A DNA stretch of 64,000 nucleotides, from contig VLTN01000015.1 of the NCBI GenBank assembly GCA_008330645.1, positions 496,001 to 560,000 of the forward strand, given 5' to 3'. This stretch comes from Cafeteria roenbergensis (Eukaryota; Sar; Bigyra; Bicosoecida; Cafeteriaceae). The notes beneath the pieces were generated by a model, which saw nothing but the letters and a program-made list of their open reading frames with translations, made no database searches and was not told where the DNA came from. Both the position numbers and the translations under genes were made by a program. Of this stretch, positions 11,942 through 23,955 are shown in pieces; position 1 is the stretch's first letter, and every line of letters begins with the position of its first letter.

Positions 11942-12454
11942 CTACTCGTCGGGAATGACCACCACCTCGCCTGGGATCACCACGGGAGGCAGCCCTCCGC
12001 TGATCTTCTGCGCCTCCTTGGTGTGGGCCTTGTACGCGTGGTACATGCCGGTGAAGGTGGAGACCATCTCGGAAGCTGTGTTCATCGCGTCTCTCAGCTT
12101 GCCCTCGCTCACCTCTAGCTGGGCCAGGCTGACGCAGTCCATCAGCGCCACGTACGGGTGCTTGTCCACGCCGCAGGGGCAGATGCAGACGTCGCCGCCC
12201 GCCTGACCCAGCCACGATCCCGGTAGCATGTAAAAGCCCGACGTCACGACGAAGGGCTGGTTGGCAGGGTCCATGGCGAAGGGTGCCATCATGGTGCCGT
12301 AGACCATGGCGATCGCGGGGTTGGCGATGCCGGGGGGAATGTTCTGCGGGTCAGTGGCGGCGGGACGAATTGGGCGAGCCAGTGTGATCGACTGCGCTGG
12401 GCGCTGGGCGCTGGGCGCAGCAAGGGGCAAGGGGAACAGCCGGCACGGGAACGC

Positions 12455-12489
<35 letters not shown>

Positions 12490-15400
12490 GCGTAGCGGCA
12501 GCAGATGCCAGAGGCAAGGCAGGGCCAGCCGGGCGGGGCGGACGCTGCTTCGGGGCTGCGGCCGACTCACGAGAACTGGGGGGATCGGGATGAGCGGGAA
12601 GTGAAACCGCAGGCACTTGCCTTCCATCATGGGCCGCAGCTGGATCACCACGGCTTCCTTGCACTCGCCGCCCTTGTCCAGGATGACGTCGTAGCCCCAT
12701 GCAGGGAACTTGGGCGCAAAGCGGTGCTTGCCGACCACGCGGCCGGGCTTCCAGCCGCCCTTGTTGCAATCGACGTGATCGCCGATCTCGTACAGGTCGC
12801 CCCAGTCGGGATCCCCGCTCGGAGCCTCGCCCCCCGGAGGCCCAGCCACGCCGCCGCGCGGGCCGCTGCCCTCGGCCACAACGCGCCCTGACGCCATCCT
12901 CCTTGCCTCCGCCGCCGCGGCCGAGTCGGCGACAGACTGCGGGGGCGCGACGCCGCTTCCGAACCCTGAGCTGTCCTGGTCAAAGTCCGGCGGCGGAATC
13001 CAGTGCTTGCAGTGGCGGCCCAGGCGGCCGTCGGCGCACTCGCTCACCTCCCGCGCCACCTCCTCCTCCAAGGGGCTCCAAAGGTCCGGGTACTTGCCAT
13101 CAAACGGCCGCGGGGACGCCGACGGCGCGGGCGTCGGGCCTGCAGCGGGCGCCGCCGCCACCGAGGAGCGAGTCTGCTTTCTGCCCTTGCGCCTCCCGCG
13201 CCGCCCCGGGCCGCTCTCTTCCGCCCCCGCGGCGACCTGCAGCAGCGCTTGCACCTCCTCCACCGCGTGTTCCGTCATGCGGGTGTGAGCCTCGTGAAGC
13301 GCCGCTGTGACTGGGTCGGGGGACACGTGCTGCGCGCTTGCGAGAGAGGGCGCGGCGTGCCCAGAGGCGGCCCTGGCGGCATGGCGCAGTGCCCGGGTCG
13401 CCCCTTCGGCCCACCGCTGCCTTTCGGCCCGCTCTGCCGCCCGCTTCCCCCCGGAAAGCCCGTCTCCCGACTGCGTCTGCGCAGGAGTGACGCGGAGCGG
13501 CGGGTACCACCCTCCCGATGACATGAGCTGCAGCAGGCTCCCGTCCACCCCGATGCCTGGGGCGTCAGGCTGGCCCGTGTCGCCAGTCTCGCGCGAGCGG
13601 CCGCTCCCTTGGGTCCTCTCTAGCTCTTCGATCGCCGCCCCGATGGGTCCCCTGGCCCCGCCCACACGGTTTGCCCAGCCGGACGTCGACCCGTGCGCCT
13701 GCTCCTCCAGCGCGGCCCTCTCGGCTGCTGCAAGCAGCTGCTCGCCGGCGCCCGCCTCTGCCGCAGTCTCCCGCCGGATCTGGTCGAGGGCGCTGCCGCC
13801 TCGCTCCTTCACGCGCTGCGCCTGGGAGGTCCGAACCTTGGCAATGGTCGCGATGCCCCCCCCGCCGACGCGCATCCCCGCCACGGCCATGTCCGTCGCT
13901 GCCTCGACCTGCGCGAGCAGCGGGTCGCGCCCTGCAGCAGCCGCCTCCCTTGCCGCGCCCAGCGACGCAGCCACGGCGCGCCGGAGGCGGTTCGCCTCCA
14001 AGGGGAGGTCGCCTCCGGCCAGCACTCGCCCCTCGGCCTCCACCTCCGCTGCCAGCCTGGCCGCCTCGGACATGAGCCTCCCAGCCCCGGAGCCGTGCCG
14101 GAAGCGGTGCGACCCGGCCCCGGCCGGCCCTGACCCCGTGACGTGGTGTCCGATCCAACCGATTCCGGGGAGCTGGGCCGGAGGGGCCATTCGCGCCAGC
14201 ATCGCTCGCACGGCGAGTGGTTCGTCGCTCATCGGGGGCGAAGACCTAACCCGCCCTGCCGCCGCGGGGAGGGAGTCCGGAACGTCCAGGCCGCCGGCCC
14301 GCAGGAGCCTGGAGAAGAGCGAGGCTGTGGCCTCGACGATGCGGCCGCCGCTGTTCACTCGGTCCAGCAGCGGGAGCATGCTCTCCGCGCTCGAGCCGAC
14401 ATCGGCGCCCGTGTCTGTCTCCGCTTCGGTGGAGTGGGACGCTGTCTGGCCTAGCCTTCCCGCGGCGGCTGCTGCAAAGCGCGCGCCGTCCCGCACGAGC
14501 CCGCTCAGAGCGGCTCCGCTCTGCGCGGCTCCGCCAGGGGGGGCAACAGGCGTGCCCAGGATGCCCTCGAGCGCGGCCTGGGATGTCACGCTGTCGCTGG
14601 AGACCGCCTCCATTCGCCGAATCGCCTCTTGCACTGCGCGAACGCCTGCGCTGCCAGTCGTGAGGCCCGCAGCCCCGCGCTGGAGCAACGACGACCCCGC
14701 CACGCCGCTCGCGTCCCTCGCCTCCTCCTCCTCCTCCTCCTCAAGCGAAGTCCGCAGCGGCGAGCCTGCCGACACCACCCCCTCCAGACCAAGCCTCCCC
14801 GTGATGCCAAAGGGGAACTGCAGCCCAAGCACCCCACCCGGCCGCTGCGGCCCGAGCTCGCCGACGTGCCCGAGACGGTGCAGGGCAACGTGCTTGCGCG
14901 CGCCCACCTGCAGCAGCGAGGGCCCTTGCGTTCCGCCGGTCCTTCCGATGTGCTCCGCCTCAACCATGGCATCTGGCACGCCCAGGCCGACAAGCAGGGC
15001 AGACGCCAGCTCGTCCGGATGCATGGCGACCGCGGATGCAACCGCCCCGTGCCCGTGCGGGTCTGCTCCCGTCGCAGACGAGGCGTTGACGTGGGCGTCT
15101 GCAAGCACCGTGAGTGCATGCACGGGCCGGTCCGCCGGCGGGGTGGGCGAAGGCGGATCCATGTCGCTGGTGAGCCCAGAGGCCAACGCTGCCAGCAGCA
15201 TGAGCGACACGGCCGACGGCGCGCTGTCTGCGCCCTCCGTCGTCCCAGCCGCGAGAGACGAGCCTGCCACATGGCCGAACAGCTCAGGCCGCCCCAGTTG
15301 GTCCAGGGCAGCGCGGATGAATGCGGTGGACGACACAGCAGCGGTGGCGGCAGCCGAGGAGGCGCTGCCTCGCAGGCGGGCGCCGGAGCCGTGCCGTGCC

Positions 15401-18400
15401 GCCTCTGCATCGGCCTCGTCCCTCGCCTCGTGCAAGCCCTGGAGGAGCGGCGACATCACATCGTCCCAACTGGCGTTCCGCATCGGCGCCGCACTGCTGA
15501 CATTGCCCCAGTCGATGGCATTCCATGCCATACCGTGGGCCGGCTGGGCCACTCCGGAGGCTGCCACTTCAAGGAAGCTGGCCTCCTGCATCGACTTATA
15601 GTCGCCCTTCATGCTATTGAACGCAGACTTGTAGGCCATGACCAGCGGCTTTGCAAGAAGCTTGATCCCCAAGAGAGCTGGCACGGGGCAAATGGGCGCC
15701 ATGAGGCCGCACTCCTTGTCCTCGGGCTCTGTGGACCCGCCCTCGTCCCCACCGCCTCCGCCTCCGCCTCCGCCTCCGCCTCCGCCTCCGCCTCCGCCTC
15801 CGCCTCCGCCACCACCACCACCTCCGCCTCCGCCACCGCCACCGCCTCCAACACCCCCAGCAGCATCCTTGGCACCCCCCACCGCGCCTGCAGCATCGCT
15901 TGCCGCACCCTTGCCAGGCGCTGCAAGCTTTGGGAGCTTGATGGGCGGGAGCCAGATGAATCTGCCGATGCAAGAAATCGCTGGCGGCTTCGCAAACAGG
16001 GCGTTGAGGACGGCTTCGAGAGTCTTGATGGCCACGCGCACAGTCTTGATGGCCTTGACCGCCATCTCAGCCGCTTTGGCCGGGATCTCGGCCAGCTCCT
16101 TGAGCTTCACCAGCCGCTTCACTTGCTGCAGCTTGATTTTGACATCGATCACCTTGTTGTCCGCCTCCTCCCACAGCGCCTTCACCTTTTGCAGCTGCTG
16201 TTCCAGCTTCTGGATCTTTTCCTTCGCTGCATCCGATAGCTTTGTCGCCATGTCCTTGGCCCCGGACACCGCACCGGCGGCCTGGTCCTTGGCCCCGGAC
16301 ACCGCACCGGCGGCCTGGTCCTTGGCCCCGGACACCGCACCGGCAGCCTGGTCCTTGGCCCCGGACACCGCACCGGCGGCCTGGTCCTTGGCCCCGGACA
16401 CCGCACCGGCGGCCTGGTCCTTGGCCCCGGACACCGCACCGGCGGCCTGGTCCTTGGCCCCGGACACCGCACCGGCGGCCTGGTCCTTGGCCCCGGACAC
16501 CGCACCGGCGGCCTGGTCCTTGGCCCCGGACACCGCACCCGCGGCCTGTTCCAACTGCAGCGCTTCAGCCTGCAGCAGGGCTACATCGGCAAGACCCTCC
16601 CCTGCGCCCAAGTCGCTCCAGTCGGAGCCAACGAACGGCCCGCCGGGCATGAACGAAGGCGAAGGTGTTGCAGACGGGGTACCGTCCTCGCCGACCGTGG
16701 GCCCCGGTGAGGCCGCCGCCGCAGCCCGCTGCTCGGCCTCCAATGCCGCTTGGGCCGCCAGGGGGCTCAGGCTTAGTCGCTTCCGGTGCTTCATCGATCG
16801 CAGGGCAGCCGCCCCGAGCACGCTTGGATCCTTGGCTGCGGCGGCAGCGTCGGCTAGGCCAGCTCCCGGGACTGGCTCAGGCATGCCGGCAGCCAGCGGC
16901 TCTGGGGAGGCTTGCGGAGACTCACCATTTCCTGAGTCAGCGCCAGTGCCGGTGCCCTCGCGATCGCCTTCACCGCCTGTGTCCGATGCTCCGCCCGAGG
17001 CCCGGGCCGCGTCTGCTTCCGACACGCCCAGCGGCAGGCCCCCCTTGTCGGACGACGGCCGTCTGCCGGCGATTCCAGACTGCGGCAGCTGGTCGCCGAG
17101 TGCGTCTTTCAGCGAGGCCGCAGCGTCTTTGGCTGCGTCCTTGACTTTGGGAACCACGAGATCCGGACGGATTCCCCGCTTCAGTTCGTCAATCATGCGC
17201 TGAATATCGAGCATCTTCTCCTTGAGCGGCTCTGCAGCCCTCTTGAGCTCGTCCATCAGCAAGCGCAGCTTGTCCGGCGAAGCCAGCTCCTTGAGCTTGC
17301 GCTTCATATCTTCGATTCGGTTCTTCAGCGCGTCCACCTGCGCCGTGGCGTCGAGCACCATGGCTTGGTTGCGGTCGCCCTTGGCCTGATTCATCTTGTC
17401 GACCTTTTCTGTGATCTTGTCCAGCGCATCGCTGAGCAACTTCCGGAGCATCACCCGTAGTTTGGCAATGGGAATCTGCTCGATCATCGGCAGCCCGCTC
17501 ATGATGGCCGTCCGCACGACGGTCAGTACGACCACCATGGCGGTCTCCTTGGCTGTCTCAAGAATATCCTTGACCTTCCTCTCGACTCTGAGCTTGACTG
17601 CGTCCGCAAGAACCTTGAGCTGCTTCTTTCCCATGTCCAGCCGAGCCTTGATCAAGTTGCTCGCCTTCTCCTTCATCGACTTGACAAGCTCGGCTCGCTT
17701 GGCAGCGTCAGTCTCGCGCGCAATCTTGGCTCCGAGCGCAAGAATGTCATCAGTGACCCCGTCCAGGAAGTCCGACTCCGCAGTCAGCGCCTCCATCTTG
17801 GCCTTGGCCTTTTCGAGCGGAGGCATGTCGGGGTTGCTGTCAATCGCGGCCATGGCCTCAGCAGCGCCCCCGCCGATTGCGCCTGACATGATGCCTTGCT
17901 GGCCCGGCATCTTGAACGACGACGGCGGGAACTGGGGCAGCGGGATCTTCGGCAGGGTCGGCATCTTGGGGATGTCAGGAAGCTTCGGCTGCGGGATATC
18001 CGGCAGCTTGATCTCTTCGGCCTGGCCTGCAAGGGAATTCAGGCCTCCGCCCACTGCAGCGAGGCCAGAATCAGCGGCCCCCGTTGCACCACTCAACAAG
18101 CCGCTCAGGGCACCAGGGTCTACCCCAGCAGCCCCGAGGGAGTTCAAGATCCCAGATGCCGACGGGATCCCGCCCTGAAGTGCCGCCTGGCCCTGTCCGA
18201 CCAAACTTTGGGCGGAGCCCTTTGCGTTGCCCATGGCTCCAGCCAAGGCGCCCTGTGCGTTGCCCATGGCTCCAGCCAAGGCGCCCTGCGCGTTGCCCAT
18301 GGCTCCAGCCAAGGCGCCCTGCGCGTTGCCCATGGCTCCAGCCAAGGCGCCCTGCGCGTTGCCCATGGCTCCAGCCAAGGCGCCCTGCGCGTTGCCCATG

Positions 18401-21400
18401 GCTCCAGCCAAGGCGCCCTGCGCGTTGCCCATGGCACCCTTCGCACCGGCAAGAGCACCGGCCGCTCGCGACTCGCCCTGCTGTGCGACTCCGCCGACTA
18501 GACCCTGGGCACCGGCGCCTGCACCGGCCAAGGCAGATGCGGCGTCGCCGACCAGACCTGCAGCCTGGCCACGGCCCCTCGCGACGCCCCCGGTGATTGA
18601 AGCCTGGCCGCCCTGCAATGCGCCCTTCGCGCTGCCCGCCGCTCCAGTGATGCCGTCCCTAGCAGCAGCTGCGGCGTCGGTCGGCAAGCCAGCCGCTCCA
18701 GCAACCTCGCCCTGCAAGCCCGGTGTTGGCAAGATGCCTTGGCGAGTCAGCTCTGGGGGTGACCCTCGCTGGGGCATGGGTGCCCCGGGAGGCTGCGAGA
18801 ACGCCCTAGCGCCCCGCTGCCCGGTGGCGAGAGGCCCATCCGGCTGCCAGTGGTCCAAGTTGAATTCCTCACTCAGGCTCTCGTGGCCCACACCGGTTGT
18901 GGCAACGCGCCGGAGAGCCGCCAGTTTGGCCTGGCTGCCATCCGCCTTGACGAAGTCGGAAGCCGTGATGCCACCCGGGTTGCTGGGCTGCGAGGGCGAC
19001 GGAGCTGAGAGGCTCCCGGTCCGCAGCTGGGCGCCCAGCGCTCTGGCGGAGGCCGCTGCGTCTGCGGCCGCGCTGTCTGGAGCAAGCTGCAAGAGCATGG
19101 CGGGCCTGCCAGGGCCCGAGCCCACGTCCATTGTGCCTTCCCCGGGCGCGTCCTCGTCCTCCTCCTCCGGCTTCCAGCCCTCCGCCGCTGCCCTTGAGAG
19201 CGCAAAACGGGGCGACGCGTCCCTGACCGCGTCCTCGGGATCGCCGAGCTCGCACGCAACCCCGTCCTCGCCGTCCCCAACGTCAAAGTGGATGGCCTGC
19301 AGCTGCCGAATGGACTCGGCCGACGCCTTCAGCGCGGAGTTCATGCCCTCGGCGTCGGAGCCCGCAGCAGAGAGCCCGAGCGACGTCTGCAGCTCGGCTG
19401 CCAGCGCTCCCAAGCCGCCTCCGGCATCGCTTGATGCCGCCCGCAGCCTACCCATTGCGTGCTCCTGCCGCAGCGCCTCAACGCGCTCCAGAGCTCTGAC
19501 GGTCTCTGCGTGCCGGCGCTGCAGCACCCGCAGCTGCAGCGACACTGAAGCATCCGCTGACGAAGCTGCGAAGCGCTGCCCCGACTCCTGGCCGCCGCTG
19601 TCCCTATCCACAGGAGAGCCAAGGACGCCCTTGGGAGCATCGGCGCCCGCTGCCTCGCCGGCAGCTGCCGCCCGCGGGCCAAGCCTTGCGCGTGCCGCTC
19701 GCCTGGAGCCACGGCCAGCAGCATGGCCGCCCTGCTCCACCAGCAGGGCGTCCGCGTCAGCCTCGACGCTGATTCCTCCGCGCCCCACGGATGTCTGCAG
19801 AAGCGCTTGCGACCCTGTCATGGGGATGCCGCCCGACGCCCCCACGAGCTCAACAGGGGTCTCGCTGCCCCCGCCGTCGCTGGACGGCACGTTGATCGGC
19901 AGGGCTGCGCCCGGAGTTTCTCCTGGGACGAGGCGCCCTTCGGCCGCCGCAGCTGCCGCCACTAGCTCCGGCGGCGCTCCAGGCCCCGCCGCCAGCGCCT
20001 TGGCTGCCTGCAGCGGGTCCTGCCCTGCCTCGGCTGCAGCAGCCGCCTCGTCCTGCTGCGGCGGCAGCGCGCCCGTCGGAACGGCCGGTTCCTCCTCAAC
20101 CTCCGTCGGCTGCAGACCAGAGGCGGCCTGGGGGGCACTCTGGGGGGCACTCTGGGGGCGCGCAGCCGCAGCAGCAGGGCCTCCTGGGGCCAGCGCGGGA
20201 AGCGCTCCAGCAGGAATGCCCGGGACGTCCACCTTGGCAGCCTGGTCCGCGGTGGCAGCGGCCGCCTCGTCCGATTCCGCCGCCTCCGGCTTGGCCTCGG
20301 CGGGAGGCGCGTCGTCGGCCTTGGCAGTCGAGGCAGGCGCGTCATCCATCGCCGGGATTGGGGGCACGCTGATCTTCATATCCGGCAGCTTGGGCAGCGG
20401 GGGAAGCACCAGCGACGAGGAGAGATCCGGCTCCGAGGTGTCCAGGGCTGGGAGAGGGGGCAGGGGCGCCAGGAGCGACTTAATCCCGCCTTCGATGGTT
20501 GCTTTGAGCGCCTTTAGCCTGTCCGTTAGATCCGAAAACGGGTTTCCAGGCGGCTTCTTCCGCAGGGAGCAGTGGGCCGACGTCTGCGTTCGCCCCTCGG
20601 CCGCGTGCTCCGTGCTCTCCGCGTCCCCGAGCACCTCTTTGGCGGCCGACATGGCCCGCTTCGCGTCGCCCCAGGCCTTGCGCAGCTGCGACATGGCCTC
20701 AACGTTGGCCTTCGAGCCGATGAGGGGCTTGTTCTCGAGGACGTCGCGCAGCTCGAACCCGAGCGACGGGTTCTTCATCTCGATCATGATCTGCCAATAG
20801 CTCGCGTTGGCGGCCATGAACCGGACCTTGCTTTGCAGCGCGGACCGCGCCCTGGAGGCCGCGATCATTCGCGCAAGCGGCGGCAGGGCCGGGAAGGGGT
20901 AGTCGGGCATGCTGGTGGACATGATGAGGATGCCATCCACGAGCGACTTGACGAAGGTGAGCACGGCCGACACGATCCTCTGGATGGTGTCCTTGAGCTC
21001 CTGCCCGCGCACCTCGAGCATGGAGCTCATGCTCTTGGCCTGGGTGTTGGCAACCTCCAGGCCGACCCCAAGCGTAGCCTCGCAGAGCGGCCCCGCGAAG
21101 TAGGGGTACTGCATCGCCTCGAAGCCCGACCGGCTCATGGAGATGGCGTAGCAAATGGCAATGTCGGAGGCGCCCTGGTCCGTCTTGGACTCGAACGCGT
21201 CCGCGACTGCGCGGTTGCACGTGCTCTTGAGCTCCATGTCGTGGAACGGACACAGGTTCATGATGTTCCCGCCGGACTGGCCGCAGGCCTCGCCGTCCCA
21301 GGAGCACAGGATCGGGCCGAAGATGGTGGGGATGATGCCCCTGAGCATCTTGGAGATGCGGGTGGGGATCCACGCGCTCTCCGTCGGCAGCACCACCATG

Positions 21401-23955
21401 AGGTGCGTAAAGGCCTCCCCGATCTTGGACGCTGCGGCTGCGCGGCCAAAGTTCGCCGTCATCATCATGGAGTGCAGCATCATCTTGGCCTTGCACTCGG
21501 GCAGGGTGAAGCAGGCCTTCTCTGGCGGAGTCCAGTTGTCCTCCGCCTCCTCCTTCTTCTTCTCCTCTTCCTCCTTCGCGCCGTCGCCCAGGCTGCTGGG
21601 CCCGCCAGCGGAGGGGTCGCCTCCCGAGGGCATGGCCCCATCGATGAGCCCGCTCATGCCCGGGAAGTCGAGGTCCGGCTTCCATGCCGGGGCGCCACCG
21701 GCACCGCCACCGCTACGGCCGCTGCCGCGGCCGCTGCCGCTGCCGCTGCCCCCGCGGCCCCTCCCCGACCCGCCGCTGCCACCAGCACCAGCCCCACCGT
21801 CGCTAGCGCCGGTGCCAGAGCCGCCGCCGTCAGCCGGCTCGCGCCCCGCCCCGGCCCCGCCGCCGCCCAGCCCCGAGTCGTCCTCCTCGCCCTCGTCGAC
21901 GCCCCCCGGGGCCAGCCCCGTCGCCGATGCGTCCCCGGTGAGGGAGCGCGCCTGAGCTGCTGACAGCCCAGGGAGCCCTCCGAGTGTCAGCCGTGCAGCG
22001 GCGGCGCCTGCGTGGGACTTGGCGGCGGCGGCTGCGGCCTGGGCAGCGCCTCCACGCAGCAGCTGGTCCACCTTGCCGACGGCGCTCACCAGCGCAGTGG
22101 CTGTGCTGTGGAGCGTGTCGCCCGCGCTTCCGGCCCGCGGCGCGTGCTCTGCGAGCCGCCGCTCCAGCGCAGTGAGCGCCTCCCGCCACTTGGCCCGCTC
22201 GCGCCTCACAGCCGCGAGATCACGCCTGGCAAGCGCGTCGTCCGCCTCGGCATCGCGCAGCGCCTCCTCCAGGGCGCGCTCCACGGCTGCCAGCGCCACG
22301 CCGTGGCTGCGGTGCAGCGCAAGCGGCAGCGGGCCGTCGGTGCCATCCTGCCCGTCCTTGTCCGTCAGCTGCGCTGCATATTGCCTCAGCGAGGCCGCCG
22401 TCCGCCCCGTGCCCTCCCCCGCCTTCTGAGCCTCAGCAAGCAGCTCTGCAGTGGCGTTGGCCAGGGCCTCCCTGGCCTGTGCCGCTTTGAGATCTGCGTG
22501 AATGACTCTCGCCTCGGCATCCATTTCGAATGACTGCAACGAGTGAAACCACGTCGACACGAAGGCGGCCCGCAGGTGCAGCCACCTGTCGCCACCCTCG
22601 CTGTACCCCGCTTCGCCGCTTGATCGCGCAGAGTCGCTCAGGTTGCCGTTGCCTGACCCTCCAGCGGAAGAGAGCGGCGACGGGTCCACTGCCCCCCCGT
22701 CGCCGAAGCCACCGTCGCTCCCCTGGCCCTGCTGCCCCCCTCTCCTCCTCCTGCCGTCGCCGCTGGCGCTAGCGCGGCTGCTGGCCTTGCTGGGGACAGT
22801 GGATCCGTCTGCCACTTCATCGCTTCTGTCTGGCTCCACTGCGCTGCCTGGGCCGCCGTGACCCAGGGCCTCAGCCATCCGGCGAGCCTTCTCAGCCCGC
22901 GCCAGCATCTGGGCCACAGGGGTGCTCAGCCTCCGCACGTGCCCGCCGAACCTGTCTCCGCGCTTGGCCTCCGCCGCTGCAACGGCCGGGTTGGCGCCAG
23001 GGCCGTCAGGGTGGCCGCCTTGCATGTGGGCGCCGGCCGACGCCGCTGGGTCGGAGTGCTGCCGCCCCGCCGCCAGCTCTAAGAGCACGGGGAACTTGTC
23101 AGAGCAAAGAGCTGCAACATGGAGGGTGAGTGGGGCGGAGCGGCGGGGGTGGAGCAATGAGAAGGGCGGGGCAGCCAGCGGGCGCGGCATGGCACGGTGC
23201 GGTGACAACGCCACGAGCGGCCGCGGGCGAGCACGGCATGCGTCGCAACCTCCCCGCCCAGTCACAACCGCGCTGGAATGCCAGCTGCCCAGCCGGCGTT
23301 CTCCTTTCCCCCGCCCGGACCAGGCGCGAAAGGCCCGGTCGAAGCCCTCGTCGCGGGCCTGTCACGGGCACCTGCACACCCGCTCATCCACGCACACGCT
23401 CTCACGAGCGCGCACGCGCGCCCACACACACACTCATCGTGCATCGCCTCAACGCAGTCTCCGAACAGAGCCACCGCGGGGGCAGGCGCGCGTCTCACCG
23501 GTGAGGGCTGCCTGCTGCCCGCTGATGCTTCGGCCATCGTGCACGACGCTATCCACATCTGCGGACCCACCGCATGGCAGGGGGAGCAACGAAGGCAGTG
23601 GGCGCCGAAAGGCCAGGCGCGTGCCGTCTCCCAAGGGCGCCCAGGCAAGCGCTCGAGCGGCCGAAGCTGCGAGCGACGGCGCGCCGCTTCCTCAAGGGCA
23701 TGCCGCGGCCTTGCGCGGCCGGGCGGCCTCACCAGCAAAGAGTGGCGCCATGCCGCTGGCCACCATCATCAGCGTGCAAGAGTCGTGGTCGATGCGCTTG
23801 GACACGGCGGCGTGCAGCGCGCCGGCCAGCGCATGGAGCTCGTGGCTGCCTCTCGCGCCAGCGGGGGGACCGCGAACGGGGTCGCTGCTCCCCACAGGCG
23901 AGAGAAGAAGCCACACGGTGCACAGGGCCGCGGTCGCGACACCCCGCGGCACCAT
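11942..23955 (-). CDS. Giant predicted secreted repeat protein, about 3,741 residues
   Basis: Four exons: 23955-23733, 23558-23499, 23111-12571 and 12343-11942. Together they give 11,226 bases, exactly 3,742 codons. All junctions are GTGAG...(C/T)GCAG and every phase agrees. Exon 1 starts with a signal peptide (MVPRGVATAALCTVWLLLSP). The third exon alone is 10.5 kb. In order it encodes a Gly-rich low-complexity region, a Cys-containing region (about residues 620-840; CSWDGEACGQ and CPFHDMELKSTC), Pro/Ala-rich linkers and seven GAMGNAQGALA-type units. Lys/Glu coiled coils follow (about residues 1790-2000), then nine AAGAVSGAKDQ units running into another coiled coil, 34 glycines, further helical and low-complexity sequence, and a Trp-rich, Tudor/SH3-like segment (about 3530-3580; GWKPGRVVGKHRF). 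The last exon has CICPCGVDKHPYVALMDC and ends VVVIPDE. I do not recognise the family. An extracellular, cell-surface or structural role is an inference from the signal peptide and repeats. Confidence 0.85.
12456..12488. repeat. (AGC)11 trinucleotide microsatellite in an intron
   Basis: Eleven uninterrupted AGC units lie inside the 227-base last intron (12344-12570) of the giant secreted-protein gene. On the transcribed strand the repeat reads as CTG/GCT and sits upstream of the CGCAG acceptor at 12344, so length changes would not alter the protein directly. Confidence 0.9.
15748..15849 (-). repeat. Poly-glycine tract, 34 codons
   Basis: A GGN-type run encodes 34 consecutive glycines in the giant secreted protein (about residues 2515-2549). 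It sits between a helical block ending GGAKDAAGG and the acidic DEGGSTEPEDKECG segment. Mixed GGC and GGA codons show it is not a perfect single-unit microsatellite. Confidence 0.9.
16254..16551 (-). repeat. 33-bp minisatellite, nine copies, encoding AAGAVSGAKDQ
   Basis: Nine near-identical 33-base units encode an 11-residue repeat (AAGAVSGAKDQ) in the giant secreted protein. A rare variant (cggcag for cggcgg) is visible in one unit. The last unit runs directly into a Lys/Glu-rich coiled coil (KLSDAAKEKIQKLEQQLQKV). Eleven-residue helical periodicity is known from group 3 LEA proteins, synucleins and apolipoproteins; applying it here is an inference. Confidence 0.95.
18224..18435 (-). repeat. 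33-bp minisatellite, six to seven copies, encoding GAMGNAQGALA
   Basis: This is a second, unrelated-sequence 33-base tandem array in the same exon. Six full units and one partial unit encode the 11-residue repeat GAMGNAQGALA, ending in a diverged unit GAMGNAKGSAQS. The units are almost identical at DNA level, which points to recent expansion or homogenisation. It shares the 11-residue period with the array at 16254-16551 but not its sequence. Confidence 0.95.

Noticed and set aside
12600-12640. GC-AG donor (GCAAGT) near the end of the large exon of the secreted protein
   Set aside because: Its phase does not match the last exon. The GTGAGT donor at 12570 does, and gives an exact total frame.
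13307-15601. Plus-strand open frame of 764 codons
   Set aside because: Antisense shadow of the same exon, Ser/Ala/Pro/Arg-rich, with no motifs.
16254-16551. CRISPR-like direct repeats
   Set aside because: Units are directly abutting with no unique spacers and are in frame within a coding exon. They form a protein-coding minisatellite.
18227-20800. Plus-strand open frame of 857 codons
   Set aside because: It lies antisense to the large exon of the giant secreted protein. In such GC-rich, codon-biased DNA the complementary frame lacks stops by composition. It has no domains and mirrors the 33-bp repeats.
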